A stretch of DNA of 64,000 bases from Allohahella sp002354735 (lineage in GTDB: Bacteria; Pseudomonadota; Gammaproteobacteria; Pseudomonadales; Oleiphilaceae): contig NZ_CP172312.1 in assembly GCF_047946665.1 (NCBI RefSeq), forward strand, positions 1,116,001 through 1,180,000, in the 5' to 3' direction. How positions within the stretch are numbered: the stretch's first letter is position 1; every line of letters starts with the position of its first letter. This document shows positions 43,934-54,182 of the stretch, one piece after another. A program made the position numbers and the translations under genes. A model generated the notes under the pieces. The model was not told the DNA's origin. It worked only from the letters and a program-made list of their open reading frames with translations, and ran no database searches.

Positions 43934-45063
43934 AGACCGATCAGATCGACAGCCTCTTCGTCACCTTTGCGGCTCTCGATGGAGCCAAGCTGCCAGGCCT
44001 GCTCACCACAAGCGGTAAAATGCTGTATGGCGGCCTCGGCTTGTGCAGCAGGGACGCAGAGCACGAGCCCAATGCCACAGTTGAAGGCAGTATACATTTC
44101 GCGCCAGTCGACCTTGCCCTTGCGCTGTAACCAGCTGAAAACCGGGGGCAGCGCGTAGGTATTGAGATCCAGGCTCGCCTTCATTCCTTCCGGCAGTACG
44201 CGGGGAATGTTTTCGACCAGACCGCCGCCAGTGATGTGGCTGATGGCGTGAACCGGAACCGACTGCAGCAGCTCCAGAACCTGCCGCACATAAATACGGG
44301 TCGGTGCCATCAGGGTGTCACCCAATGACTGCGTGGTTGCGCTGTCTGCGCTGGCGTCGATACCGGCTTCGCTGAGGAATTCCGTAAGGGGGCGATCGAG
44401 ATCAGCCTGTTCGCGCTCGAGGATCTTCCTGATCAGTGAATAACCGTTGGAGTGCGGGCCGGACGAGGCCAGTGCAATGATGACATCGCCTTCCTGGACC
44501 AGTGAGCCATCTATGATGCGACTCTTTTCCACTATGCCGACACAGAAACCGGCCAGGTCGTAATCGTCACCTTCGTACATGCCAGGCATTTCGGCCGTTT
44601 CGCCGCCGATGAGTGAGCAGCCAGCTTGCACGCAGCCTTCACCGATGCCATCGACCACGGCCTTGGCCATGTCGACACTGAGCTTGCCGCAGGCATAGTA
44701 GTCAAGAAAGAAGAGCGGCTCGGCACCCTGCACGATGAGGTCATTGACGCACATCGCCACCAGGTCGATACCAATCGTGTCGTGCCGACCCATCTGCATC
44801 GCCAGGCGCAGCTTGGTTCCCACGCCGTCAGTACCTGAGACCAGTACCGGCTCACGATAGCCGGTCGGCAGTTCGAATAAGGCGCCAAAACCGCCCAGGC
44901 CCGCCAGGACCTCAGGACGACGGGTGCGGGCTGCTGTCGACTTGATCCGCTCGACCAGTGCGTTGCCGGCCTGAATATCGACGCCAGCACTGGCGTAGCT
45001 CAGCGAGTCATGTCCGCCTGCCGAAGACGTATCTTTGGGGTGCTTGCCGTTATCCGAACTCAT
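43930..45063 (-). CDS. purM: Phosphoribosylformylglycinamidine cyclo-ligase
   Basis: A 377-aa AIR synthetase for the fifth step of purine synthesis. It has YASAGVDIQAGNALVERIK, VSGTDGVGTKLRLA, GGETAEMPGMY and HITGGGLVENIPRVL. It is the first gene of the purM-purN-DUF3108 operon. An N-terminal extension of about 25 residues precedes the usual start. A divergent lipid-synthesis gene begins 142 bases away. Confidence 0.94.
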   Translation of the reverse strand: MSSDNGKHPKDTSSAGGHDSLSYASAGVDIQAGNALVERIKSTAARTRRPEVLAGLGGFGALFELPTGYREPVLVSGTDGVGTKLRLAMQMGRHDTIGIDLVAMCVNDLIVQGAEPLFFLDYYACGKLSVDMAKAVVDGIGEGCVQAGCSLIGGETAEMPGMYEGDDYDLAGFCVGIVEKSRIIDGSLVQEGDVIIALASSGPHSNGYSLIRKILEREQADLDRPLTEFLSEAGIDASADSATTQSLGDTLMAPTRIYVRQVLELLQSVPVHAISHITGGGLVENIPRVLPEGMKASLDLNTYALPPVFSWLQRKGKVDWREMYTAFNCGIGLVLCVPAAQAEAAIQHFTACGEQAWQLGSIESRKGDEEAVDLIGL

Positions 45064-45205
45064 GGTGCTTTTCCTGCGAGGCTAAATGCGCGCTACCTTA
45101 CGCTTTTTTGGGCTTATTTTCATCAGCTATCGCCAGCCATGGGTGAATGCCGTAAACTCAAGTGACATGTTCAGCCTCAAATAAAGCATAAGAAGCAAAG
45201 CCGCA

Positions 45206-45904
45206 GTGTCATCAAGCGTCAAATCCGAATCCCGTGCGACTCGCAGTTCGCCGCTCGACAAGTTCCGCTGGCTCCCTAACGCCATAACGATATTGCGCAT
45301 CATATTGGTCGTGCCTATCGCCTGGTTGCTCTGGCAGCAGAACTACGGTCTCGCCCTGCTGTTGTTTCTCGTCGCCGGTCTGTCGGATGGTATCGACGGC
45401 TTCCTGGCGCGGCGCTACGACTGGGGATCCCGCTTCGGCGCTATCGCCGATCCCCTGGCAGACAAACTTCTCATGATCGTCACGTTCGCCATGCTTTCCG
45501 TGAGTGGTGTGGTGCATTGGTGGCTTACGCTCATCGTCTACGGTCGGGATATCATCCTGGTCAGTGGCGCACTTGCCTACCATTACCTGGTCGGGCAGTA
45601 CGAGATGCAGCCAAGCTGGCTGGGCAAGCTCTCCACTTTCATTCAAATCCTGTTTCTTGTGCTGGTGCTGCTGATAGTGACGGCGCTCCAGGAGTCAGCG
45701 TCCACCCTTGCACTCCAGTTTCCGGAACTGCCCTTCGGCAGCACAATCGCCAGACTCTTCAGCGATCCGCAGCGCCTCGACGATCTGGTCGGCGTCGCGC
45801 ACTGGATCGCTGCTGCGGTTACATTGGCCAGTGGCGTTCACTATGTCATGTTGTGGGGCGGGCGTTTCATTTTCGAGCGCAGTCGCATGAAAGGCCGGGG
45901 GTGA
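45206..45904 (+). CDS. CDP-alcohol phosphatidyltransferase
   Basis: A 232-aa membrane enzyme with the complete family motif DGFLARRYDWGSRFGAIADPLADK, read as D-G-x2-A-R-x8-G-x3-D-x3-D, and several membrane helices. PgsA or a related phospholipid synthase is likely; the acceptor alcohol cannot be fixed. The start is GTG at 45206, with no strong ribosome-binding site. hda follows closely. Confidence 0.85.
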   Translation: MSSSVKSESRATRSSPLDKFRWLPNAITILRIILVVPIAWLLWQQNYGLALLLFLVAGLSDGIDGFLARRYDWGSRFGAIADPLADKLLMIVTFAMLSVSGVVHWWLTLIVYGRDIILVSGALAYHYLVGQYEMQPSWLGKLSTFIQILFLVLVLLIVTALQESASTLALQFPELPFGSTIARLFSDPQRLDDLVGVAHWIAAAVTLASGVHYVMLWGGRFIFERSRMKGRG

Positions 45905-45912
45905 GGGCGCCT

Positions 45913-46611
45913 ATGCCTGCTCCCGACTTACCCTCGCAGCTCACACTCGGACTCGCGCTGGGCACGCAGGCCAGCTTCGCCAACTCGGTCGATTCAAAAA
46001 AGCCGGTTCAGGCAAAGCTCGAGCGGCATTGGGCTGAGGCCGGATCGGCCGTCTTTCTCCATGGCGAGGCTGCCAGCGGCAAGTCCTGGTTGCTATATGC
46101 CAGTGTCGCGTCCCTGCCAGCCAGTGATGCGGCCTGTCTCGATCTCGCGGAACTGAAGCAGGCTGGCAGCGCTGGAATGCTTGCCGATCTCGACGGCTTT
46201 AATCTGCTCTGTCTGGATAACGTCGATCTTGTGGCCGGCCTCGATGAGTATGAGGAGCACCTCTTCCACCTCGTGAATCGCTACCGTGACGCCGAGCGGC
46301 ACCTGGTGCTGGCGGCGCGCCAGCCACCAAGGGGGCTCGACATCAGGCTCAAGGACCTCGCTTCGCGCCTTAACGCCATGCAGGTGATCCGGGTGCCCCG
46401 TCCCGACGATGACGAATTGCTTTGGCTGATGAAGTTCAAGCTGCAGGAGCGTGGTCTCGAGTTCGATGCCGCCTTGCCTCAGTATCTCTTGCTGCGCCTG
46501 CCCAGGGACATGCATAGTGTCGATGCTGCGCTCGACCAGATCGACCGTGCAGCGTGGACCTACAAGCGGTCGTTGACCTTGCCCTTCGTGCGCAAGACAC
46601 TTGGCTGGTAG
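45913..46611 (+). CDS. hda: DnaA regulatory inactivator Hda
   Basis: A 232-aa AAA+ protein related to DnaA domain III. It begins PSQLTLGLALGTQASFANSV and carries a Walker A (HGEAASGKSWLL), LCLDNVDLVAG as the B-site, and the AARQPP sensor 1 region. With the sliding clamp it promotes ATP hydrolysis by DnaA after initiation. The ATG at 45913 is used; the longer frame overlaps the upstream gene. The QLTLGL segment is the expected clamp-binding motif. Confidence 0.9.
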   Translation: MPAPDLPSQLTLGLALGTQASFANSVDSKKPVQAKLERHWAEAGSAVFLHGEAASGKSWLLYASVASLPASDAACLDLAELKQAGSAGMLADLDGFNLLCLDNVDLVAGLDEYEEHLFHLVNRYRDAERHLVLAARQPPRGLDIRLKDLASRLNAMQVIRVPRPDDDELLWLMKFKLQERGLEFDAALPQYLLLRLPRDMHSVDAALDQIDRAAWTYKRSLTLPFVRKTLGW

Positions 46612-46679
46612 GCAGTCGACCGGATAACGACACATACAAACTATATAACAACGACATGATCACAGGGAGAGATGGCCGG

Positions 46680-47462
46680 ATGATAAGGGTGATATTCAAC
46701 CAGAAGGGTGGCGTCGGGAAGTCCAGCATCAGCTGCAATCTCGCCGCCATTGCAGCTACCAGGGGGCTCAGGACGCTGCTGGTGGATCTCGATCCGCAGG
46801 GCAATTCAACACATTATCTGATGGGGCGGCCAGCGCAGGAGCTGACCGAAACGGCTGCTGATTTTTTCGAGCAGACAGTAGCCTTCAATATCTTCGCGAA
46901 GAAGACCGAAGATTTCGTTCACACCACCCGTTTTGACAAGCTTTTCGTGCTGCCTTCAAGTCCCGAGCTCGACTTTCTCGAGCGCAAACTCGAGGCCAAG
47001 CACAAGATTTACAAGCTGCGCGAAGCCCTCGGCTCATTGTCCGAGACCTATGACCTCATCTACGTAGACACTGCGCCGGCCCTGAATTTCTATACCCGCT
47101 CGGCTCTCATTGCCGCACAGTCCGTGCTGATCCCGTTCGACTGCGACGATTTCTCACGGCAGGCGCTGTATACCATCCACGGCGAGATCGAGGAGCTCAA
47201 GGCGGATCACAACCCGGATCTCGTGGTCGAGGGTGTCATCGCAAACCAGGTGCAACCTCGTGCTTCACTGCCGAGGCGTATCATCGATGAGTTGAAAGCC
47301 GAAGGCTTTCCGGTGCTTGGTGTGGAACTGAACAGTTCCGTGAAGATGAAGGAGTCGCATCAGCACAGCCTGCCATTGATACACATGGCGCCAAGCCACC
47401 CGCTCACGCAGCAGTTCGTGGCGCTGCATGAGTATCTGGAAGGCAACCGCCTGAAGCAGTGA
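46680..47462 (+). CDS. ParA-family ATPase (orphan)
   Basis: A 260-aa ATPase with the deviant Walker A FNQKGGVGKSSIS, VDLDPQGNSTHYL and YDLIYVDTAPALN. ParA proteins move plasmids, chromosomes or protein clusters. No parB or parS is nearby, so it probably positions something else. The ATG at 46680 follows AGGGAGA; longer starts overlap hda. Confidence 0.88.
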   Translation: MIRVIFNQKGGVGKSSISCNLAAIAATRGLRTLLVDLDPQGNSTHYLMGRPAQELTETAADFFEQTVAFNIFAKKTEDFVHTTRFDKLFVLPSSPELDFLERKLEAKHKIYKLREALGSLSETYDLIYVDTAPALNFYTRSALIAAQSVLIPFDCDDFSRQALYTIHGEIEELKADHNPDLVVEGVIANQVQPRASLPRRIIDELKAEGFPVLGVELNSSVKMKESHQHSLPLIHMAPSHPLTQQFVALHEYLEGNRLKQ

Positions 47463-49748
47463 TCAGTTATCGAGCGGCAGGCCAATCTGCCGCGCGAAGC
47501 GTTCCGGATGCAGCCAACTGGTGGTCCGGAGCTTATGCAGCAGCGTGTCCATGGCCAGCGGCTCAGCGAACAGATGCCCCTGGGCGTTATGAATGCCGAG
47601 GCGACGCAGGAATATCAGTTGCGCTTCGGTTTCAATGCCTTCAATCATGACAATCTTGTCCATCTGTCTCGAAACCGCGCAGAGTGTTTCCAGGAGCGCG
47701 CTCTGGTTGACATCCTCTGGCACACCGTCGAGTAGCTTGCGGTCGATCTTGATGGCGTCAATCGGCCAGCGGTGCAGCACCGAAAAGGATGTCAGACCTG
47801 AGCCGAAGCTGTCGAGTGCAATACATATACCCAGCTGTCTCAGCCGTTGCAGTTGCTTCTCCGAGCGCTCGGCATAGTTCACCAGAGACTGCTCGTTGAT
47901 TTCCAGATAGATGCTCGACGGATCGACGCCGGTCTGCTTGATTACCGTGGCAATCTGCTCAGGCAGCTCCGGCGCGAGGAACTGACGGCTCGAGAGGTTA
48001 ACGGAGAGCGTTTTGCGTCGGCCGGTTGCAGCTTCGAGTTCAAGCATGGCTGCAACACTGTGCCGCAGGATCCACTCGCTCATCTGCTGCAACAGACCGG
48101 AACCCTCGGCCGCTTCGAGAAACATGTCTGGCGTGGCTAGCGTGCCATCTGGTGTTCGCCAGCGCAGCAAGGACTCGACGCCAATGAGCTCGAAGGTGTT
48201 CAGTTCGAACTGGGGTTGGTACAGCAGTTCGAAACGCTTCTCTGCTACGGCTTCGCGTAGCGATTGCTCCATGGTCAGGCGGGTCATCAGCCGCTGTTGC
48301 ATGTGCTCATTGAAGAAGCTGATGGTGTTGCGACCGGATTCCTTGCTCTGGTACAGCGCCATGTCGGCATTCTTCAAGAGCGCCTGATAGGTGTTGCCGT
48401 CATCGGGGGCAATCGTCATGCCGATACTGGTTGTCACGACGATCTCCCTGCCAGGCAAAGAGATAGGGTGGGTGATGGCCTCCAGCAAGGTACGGGCGAC
48501 GCGCTCACAGCCTTTCCGGCTGCGCACATTGGTAAGCAGGATCGCGAACTCGTCTCCGCCCAGGCGCGCGACCGTATCCTCCTGACGCAGGTTTTCCTGC
48601 ATTCGCGTAAAGATGGTCTGTAGTAGTCGATCACCGACGTCATGACCCAGCGTGTCGTTGATCTGCTTGAAATGATCGATGTCCAGAGCCAGCAGGCAGA
48701 GGCTGCCGGATGTGCGCTGCATCTGCCGAATCGCCTGAGTACAGCGGTCTTCGAACAGCCGCCGATTGGCAGCGCCGGTGAGTGCATCGTAGTGCGCAAG
48801 ATAATGCAACTTGTCCTGCGTCTCCCGGATACTGGTAATGTCCTGACCGACGATGATGACGCTATTGTCAGGTTCACCGCTGACGCAGCTGATGCTCCAG
48901 TAAATTACCTTGACGGCACCATCGCCGCCGAGCATCTCATTTTCCATATGCTCGACTTTTACACCGGTTTCGAGCACTTGCCGAATCTTCCACTGGGTCT
49001 GCTTCTGGAAGGCCCGAGGCACGCAGCGTTCTATATACTGGGCGCCCATGACCTGCTCACGTGTGAAGCCGAAGAGCTGCTCAGCCGCCGTGTTCCATTC
49101 CTGAATTCTGAACGCCGCGTCGATGGCAATGATCGGGCTACCGGCGGTCTGCACGAGTGTGCGGTAGCGTTGATAGGATTTGCGAAAGGCGCGCTCAGCC
49201 TCTTCGCGTACGAAGATTTCGTCCTGCAGCACCTGGTTGCGCGTCGCCAGTGCCGAGTCATTCTCTGCCAGTTTGGTGTTCATGTTATTCATCGCTGCCT
49301 GCTGCGTCCCGAGCAGGCAGCAGGCGCTCGCCATGAGATGGGCTGAAGCTGCGCCGACAGCATGCAGAAGCAGGCTGGCAACGGCGACGCCAGAGGTCTG
49401 CCAGCCTGCAGTCTCCAGGTAGGCCGACAGTGGAATCAGCAGCAACAGCACCAGCCATACCATGGAGGTTGCCAGCAGCAGCATGGGTCCCTTGAGTGAC
49501 CAGTGATTACCTGGTGCATTCAGCAGCCGAAAGCAGGCACTCATGCTGGCAGCCAGACAGCCGACATGCCCTGCCGCCAGCAGAAAGAACAGTGCTTCGC
49601 CATAATGAGGTGCGCCAGTGGTAATGGCCGTGCTCAGCTCGCGGAATAGCGAAAACAGTGCGACAAGCCCAGGGGGCGCGCTGATGATGAGGAAGACGAG
49701 CAGCAGAACAGCGAGCAGACTACGCAAATATACCGGCACTGACGACAT
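47463..49748 (-). CDS. Membrane PAS-GGDEF-EAL protein
   Basis: A 761-aa c-di-GMP signalling protein with four N-terminal membrane helices (to about residue 170), a PAS domain (about 200-310), a GGDEF domain with intact LGGDEFAILL (396-400), and an EAL domain. In the EAL part, VESLLRW (E525), NLSSRQF, YLEINEQ, IKIDRK and AQGHLF are kept. The usual DDFG is ALDSFGSG (D646, S647), so one metal ligand is lost. Diguanylate cyclase activity is likely; phosphodiesterase activity is doubtful. Confidence 0.9.
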   Translation of the reverse strand: MSSVPVYLRSLLAVLLLVFLIISAPPGLVALFSLFRELSTAITTGAPHYGEALFFLLAAGHVGCLAASMSACFRLLNAPGNHWSLKGPMLLLATSMVWLVLLLLIPLSAYLETAGWQTSGVAVASLLLHAVGAASAHLMASACCLLGTQQAAMNNMNTKLAENDSALATRNQVLQDEIFVREEAERAFRKSYQRYRTLVQTAGSPIIAIDAAFRIQEWNTAAEQLFGFTREQVMGAQYIERCVPRAFQKQTQWKIRQVLETGVKVEHMENEMLGGDGAVKVIYWSISCVSGEPDNSVIIVGQDITSIRETQDKLHYLAHYDALTGAANRRLFEDRCTQAIRQMQRTSGSLCLLALDIDHFKQINDTLGHDVGDRLLQTIFTRMQENLRQEDTVARLGGDEFAILLTNVRSRKGCERVARTLLEAITHPISLPGREIVVTTSIGMTIAPDDGNTYQALLKNADMALYQSKESGRNTISFFNEHMQQRLMTRLTMEQSLREAVAEKRFELLYQPQFELNTFELIGVESLLRWRTPDGTLATPDMFLEAAEGSGLLQQMSEWILRHSVAAMLELEAATGRRKTLSVNLSSRQFLAPELPEQIATVIKQTGVDPSSIYLEINEQSLVNYAERSEKQLQRLRQLGICIALDSFGSGLTSFSVLHRWPIDAIKIDRKLLDGVPEDVNQSALLETLCAVSRQMDKIVMIEGIETEAQLIFLRRLGIHNAQGHLFAEPLAMDTLLHKLRTTSWLHPERFARQIGLPLDN

Positions 49749-49824
49749 AGGACTTACAGCTAGAGTTCTGATGGGGGGCTCGATGTTAACCTATTTTAAA
49801 TTGAATATTCTGCGGACAAACACC

Positions 49825-50754
49825 CTATATTGAAGAAGCCTTGAATCGCATGGACAGATCCAGCGCTCGAACATGCTTGGTCAACGCGCCTGAAGAGATG
49901 AAGTCAACGCCGGTAGCAGCAATGGTGGCAAGCGTTCCTAGCTCGATATTGCCCGATGCTTCGAGTTTCACCCGGCCCTTCGCCTGCGCAACGGCCTGTT
50001 GCAAGCCATCCAGATCGAAATTATCCAGCATGACGATATCGGCGCCGGCCTCTATGGCTTCCTGAAGCTGCTGCAGCGACTCGACTTCTACCTCCACAGG
50101 CCTGTCGGGCGCAATCGATCGCGCGGCTGCAACGGCCTGGGCAATGCCACCGCAGGCGGCTATATGGTTTTCCTTGATGAGGAAGGCATCCCACAGGCCC
50201 AGGCGATGATTGAAGCCGCCGCCACACAAAACGGCGTACTTTTCCGCGTAGCGCAGGCCTGGGATGGTTTTACGTGTGTCGAGCAGCCTGCACTGGCTAT
50301 CACCCATTGCGCGGACGTAACTCGCAGTCAACGTGGCTACGCCGCTCAGCGTCTGCAGGAAATTCAGTGCAGTGCGCTCGGCAGTCAGCAGGGCCCTGGC
50401 CAGTCCCTTCATTTCGAACAGCGTCTGTCCGGCTGCTATGGCCTCACCGTCACTCACCAGCCACCGCAGTTCCACTTCCGGGTCAACCTGACGAAAGCAT
50501 TCGTCCACCCACGCAGCACCGCACAGAATGCCGGGCTCGCGGGTGATGACACTGGCGCTGGCTTGGGCTGAACCAGCTATCAACCGGGCAGTGATGTCGT
50601 CTCCAGGCGTAAGATAGAGTGCTGCCGCACGCTCGGGAGGTGAAAGATCTTCGGCCAGAGCAGCTCTGACGTTGGCTTCTATCAGGGCCCGTGGCGGCTT
50701 GCGCAGTTCGCCAGCATCAGTGTCGGGCCCGCGGGAGGAAGGATTGATGGGCAT
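49825..50754 (-). CDS. nadC: Nicotinate-nucleotide pyrophosphorylase
   Basis: A 309-aa quinolinate phosphoribosyltransferase of NAD synthesis. It has LLTAERTALNFLQTLSGVAT, LLDTRKTIPGLRYAEKYAV, GGGFNHRLGLWDAFLIKENH and VKLEASGNIELGTLATIAATGVD. The length is slightly above the family norm because of the N-terminus. It lies between the GGDEF/EAL gene and a protease gene on the same strand. Confidence 0.93.
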   Translation of the reverse strand: MPINPSSRGPDTDAGELRKPPRALIEANVRAALAEDLSPPERAAALYLTPGDDITARLIAGSAQASASVITREPGILCGAAWVDECFRQVDPEVELRWLVSDGEAIAAGQTLFEMKGLARALLTAERTALNFLQTLSGVATLTASYVRAMGDSQCRLLDTRKTIPGLRYAEKYAVLCGGGFNHRLGLWDAFLIKENHIAACGGIAQAVAAARSIAPDRPVEVEVESLQQLQEAIEAGADIVMLDNFDLDGLQQAVAQAKGRVKLEASGNIELGTLATIAATGVDFISSGALTKHVRALDLSMRFKASSI

Positions 50755-50795
50755 GTTCTGTTGGTCTCGTTTCAGGGGGTCGCTACCGTCGCGCC

Positions 50796-51347
50796 TCAGC
50801 CGGGCGGCGAAGGCTTCGTCAGTGTCAGCGTGTCCAGGCTCTGGCGCAGGTCGAACTGTCGCAGTGCGCTCATACCCAATAGTACGGCATCGTCGTCGGA
50901 CATGGCAGGGTTGATGGTGGCTTTGACATTTCGCAGCACCATACCACCGAACTCGAGCCTATCTATAGTCGTGTCGTAAACAGTCACGGTGCCATTGGCT
51001 GTCCGCGCCAGCGAACGCCCCATCCGGGGCAGGCCGGCCCGCTGGGCTATACTTTCAGGAACTGTCACCCGAGTGGCGCCGGTATCCAGCAGGAATTGCG
51101 CAGGCCGATCTTCGATACTGCCGTCCACGACATAGTGACCCCAGCGGTTCATTCGCAGTACCAGCTGCGCTGGCTGCCCTGGCTCGTCGATGACACTGGC
51201 TGACTGGTTCGGGTTATATTGCCTCGTTTCCCAGACATCGAATGCGCCCGCGAGCAGGGCAATGCCGATGATCCAGGCGATGACGAGCATGAACTTGCCC
51301 TGTCGACCACCGGAAGGACTGCCTGTAGCCCCTTCATCGTTAGACAT
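50796..51347 (-). CDS. Membrane-anchored retropepsin-like aspartic protease
   Basis: A 183-aa protein with one N-terminal membrane helix (MLVIAWIIGIALLAGAF) and a clan AA domain with FLLDTGATRVTVPES as the catalytic Asp motif. VLLGMSALRQF occurs near the end. Family TIGR02281 members are small periplasm-facing proteases of unknown target. The ATG at 51347 has AGGAGAG upstream; the longer frame is not needed. Confidence 0.82.
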   Translation of the reverse strand: MSNDEGATGSPSGGRQGKFMLVIAWIIGIALLAGAFDVWETRQYNPNQSASVIDEPGQPAQLVLRMNRWGHYVVDGSIEDRPAQFLLDTGATRVTVPESIAQRAGLPRMGRSLARTANGTVTVYDTTIDRLEFGGMVLRNVKATINPAMSDDDAVLLGMSALRQFDLRQSLDTLTLTKPSPPG

Positions 51348-51512
51348 CAAACTCTCCTGGCGCCTTGCCGTGCGAACTGCATCACGACAATACAAAGCGC
51401 TAACAGTGGTGTAACAAAAGCTGACAGTGTCTGCTGAAAGCTGATTCTATACTCAGAAACAGTCAAACACGAATCCACGGTCGACCGATGACAGACTGTG
51501 TATGGAGTTCAC

Positions 51513-54182
51513 ATGGCACCGCAATCAAAGATCGTACAGCTTGGTGAGGTCCGCAGTGCGGCACGACTGGCTGCTGATGCGCGCCTGCCGCCGCCGCTGC
51601 TGAAACTGCGAGATCGCAGCGCACAGCATCTTGGTCAGTCCCTGCAGAAGGTGATGGCCAAGCTCGATGACAGCCTGTTCGCACTTGCCGACAAGGCCGA
51701 CAATAACACGGCTCAACAGGCCTATTTCGATGCCATGCGCGAGATCCGGCTGAAGAAAGACGCCATCATCGCGCGCTTCGACGAAGAATTCAAAGCTGGC
51801 TTCCACGCCAAGAATGTACGGGAAGGGCTCGACGGCGACGAGTTTCGCGTTGATTCACTGTCCTTGCTGCACAACGACGAGCTTGAAGAGCGGGTCGCCG
51901 CCGAGTCCATGGTTGCCCGGGTACAGAGCGCCATGCAGCGAGAGCTCGAACACCTCACCTTGCGGATGGATGCGCTCTACGCCCGTATCGATATCGAAGA
52001 CGCTAACAACCCACTTGGGCCGCAACAGATTCTGCGAAGCTTTCAGGATGGGCTGAGTCTGCTGGAAGTCGGCATCGAGCCCAAGCTCATTGCCTTGAAG
52101 CTGTTCGAAAAGAGCATCCTGAGCATGCTGAAGCCACTGTTCGACGCCGCAAATCGCTATCTGGCGGAGCAGGGCGTTCTACCGGACGTGCAAAGCCACT
52201 CCCATCAGTCAAGGCGTCAGCAAGGTACCCATCAAGCCTCAGGCCACGGCAGAAACAGTAGCGGTCGTGATGCGGCTGGCGCGGCGCCTGCTGCGGGTAA
52301 TGCCGGTTTTGCGCCTGGTGACTACGGTGCGGCCGGCCAGCCCTCCCAGTTCGGCGGTGTGCCAGTGCTATATGATGGTCATGCCATGGAGCCTGGCTCA
52401 CCCGTGCCGGTGCTGACCAATCAGGCCAGTAGTCACCTGAGTTATTCCGCCTTGCCTGCCGAGGCACTGAATCTAATTCGTAATCTGAGCCGTCAGGGTC
52501 AGCGCCGTTTCAGTCTGCACACCGACTCCGGTTTCGACCACGACAATGCCGGCATCATAAGTGGTGGCAATGCCTACTACGGTGGTGACGCAGGTGGCAT
52601 GGCAGGCTCAGGTGCTGCTGGTGGTTCAGCTCGCAGAGAGCTCGATCATCCTGCGCTCGTGGGTATGCTGACGGAAGCCCAGAAACAGCAGGCGCAGCTC
52701 GTCAACGACCATGTGAATTCCCATGGCCTGCTCAGCTTTGATGCACTGCTGAACAGCATGCTGAAGAAGCACGAAGACAAGAAGGATTCGAATATCGCGT
52801 CCTTCGACCAGGACATCATGAACCTGGTGACCATGCTGTTCGAGTACATCCTCAGTGACAAGCAGCTGCAGGCACCTGTGAAGGCGCTGATCGGACGTTT
52901 GCAGATTCCTGTCCTCAAAGTGGCCTTGCTCGACAAGCGTTTCTTTGCCGATGCCGAACACAGCGCCCGCCGTCTGCTGAACACGCTGGCGACTGCTTCG
53001 ATGGGCTGGATCGAGGATACTGGCCTTGAGCAGGATCCGTTCCTGGCAAAACTCGAAGAGATCGTTGATCGCCTGTTGAACGAGTTCGTCGACCAGCCTG
53101 AAATCTTTGACGAGGTGCTCGAAGACTTCATCCTGTTCCGTGACGCGGACAAGCGTCGCCGTCAGTTACTCGAGCAGCGTACCCGTGATGCGGAAGCCGG
53201 TAAGGCACGTGCGGAACATGCCCGCACCCAGGTCGAGGAGGCGCTGGAGTTCGCGCTACGTAACGACGCGCTGTCGAGAGCGACCTTTGAAGTCATTCGT
53301 GATGGCTGGTGCAACTATATGGTACTGCTCGCACTCAAGCAGGGCGTGCAGTCAAGCAGCTGGCGTTCAGCGATCGCGCTTACAGAGCGCTTGTGTGAGC
53401 TCGATCTTGGCTGCTACGAAGTACCTGAAGATGTGCGAGCCGTGCTTGCCGCGAACGATAGTTCGGCAGCCTACGAGGGTGCAGTCGATGCGGTTGTCAC
53501 TGAGCTGAAGGCTGGCCTGCAACAGACGGGCTACAAGCCCTTCGACCTTGAACCGCATCTGGTTGATTACCGTCTTCACCTCTTGAAGCAGGCGATCGAT
53601 CAGCATGGTCCGGGTGCTGCCGCACGAGCTGTTGCAGATGCTGATGGCGCCGCGGCAGGTGCATCCAGTGTTTCGGCAGTGCAATCTTCAGCACCTGCTG
53701 CCCAGACAGCGCGGTCTGAAGCTACAGCAGATAATTCAGCTGCCGCTGCGCCCGAAGTCGCGCAGGCCAGCCCCGCGTCAGCACAAGCGGCCAGCATGGC
53801 TGCGGAAGCGAGTTCATCTGAAGCCATGGCCTCAGCTGTGGCACCAGCATCGACTGCGGACGCGCGTGACGATGGCCGGGCTCAGGCGCTTGCAGGCAGC
53901 CTGGCACTGGTGCGCAATATGCGCATCGGCCTGTGGATCGAGTACAGCAATGCAGCGGATGCCAATGCTACCAAGCTGCGCTGTAAACTGGCTGCCGTGC
54001 TGCAGACCACTGGCAAGTATATCTTCGTCAACAGAATGGGTGTAAAGGTGCTCGAGCGGACTCGCGAATCGCTCGCTGCTGAGCTCAACGATGGCAGCGT
54101 GACCTTGCTTGATGATAGTCTCCTTTTCGATCGTGCACTGGAGGCCGTTATCGGTAGTCTGAGGAATGAAACCAAACACTGA
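51513..54182 (+). CDS. DUF1631 protein with low-complexity segments
   Basis: An 889-aa DUF1631 protein of unknown function. Typical parts are LRDRSAQHLGQSLQKVMAK, FALADKADNN near the start and IEDTGLEQDPFLAKLEEIVD. The C-terminal domain has GLWIEYSNA and FVNRMGVKVLERT, with a PilZ-like look. Two disordered Ala/Ser/Gln-rich stretches interrupt it, the second between about 715 and 800. The ATG at 51513 has GGAG 6 bases upstream. It overlaps ampD by 17 bases. Confidence 0.8.
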   Translation: MAPQSKIVQLGEVRSAARLAADARLPPPLLKLRDRSAQHLGQSLQKVMAKLDDSLFALADKADNNTAQQAYFDAMREIRLKKDAIIARFDEEFKAGFHAKNVREGLDGDEFRVDSLSLLHNDELEERVAAESMVARVQSAMQRELEHLTLRMDALYARIDIEDANNPLGPQQILRSFQDGLSLLEVGIEPKLIALKLFEKSILSMLKPLFDAANRYLAEQGVLPDVQSHSHQSRRQQGTHQASGHGRNSSGRDAAGAAPAAGNAGFAPGDYGAAGQPSQFGGVPVLYDGHAMEPGSPVPVLTNQASSHLSYSALPAEALNLIRNLSRQGQRRFSLHTDSGFDHDNAGIISGGNAYYGGDAGGMAGSGAAGGSARRELDHPALVGMLTEAQKQQAQLVNDHVNSHGLLSFDALLNSMLKKHEDKKDSNIASFDQDIMNLVTMLFEYILSDKQLQAPVKALIGRLQIPVLKVALLDKRFFADAEHSARRLLNTLATASMGWIEDTGLEQDPFLAKLEEIVDRLLNEFVDQPEIFDEVLEDFILFRDADKRRRQLLEQRTRDAEAGKARAEHARTQVEEALEFALRNDALSRATFEVIRDGWCNYMVLLALKQGVQSSSWRSAIALTERLCELDLGCYEVPEDVRAVLAANDSSAAYEGAVDAVVTELKAGLQQTGYKPFDLEPHLVDYRLHLLKQAIDQHGPGAAARAVADADGAAAGASSVSAVQSSAPAAQTARSEATADNSAAAAPEVAQASPASAQAASMAAEASSSEAMASAVAPASTADARDDGRAQALAGSLALVRNMRIGLWIEYSNAADANATKLRCKLAAVLQTTGKYIFVNRMGVKVLERTRESLAAELNDGSVTLLDDSLLFDRALEAVIGSLRNETKH

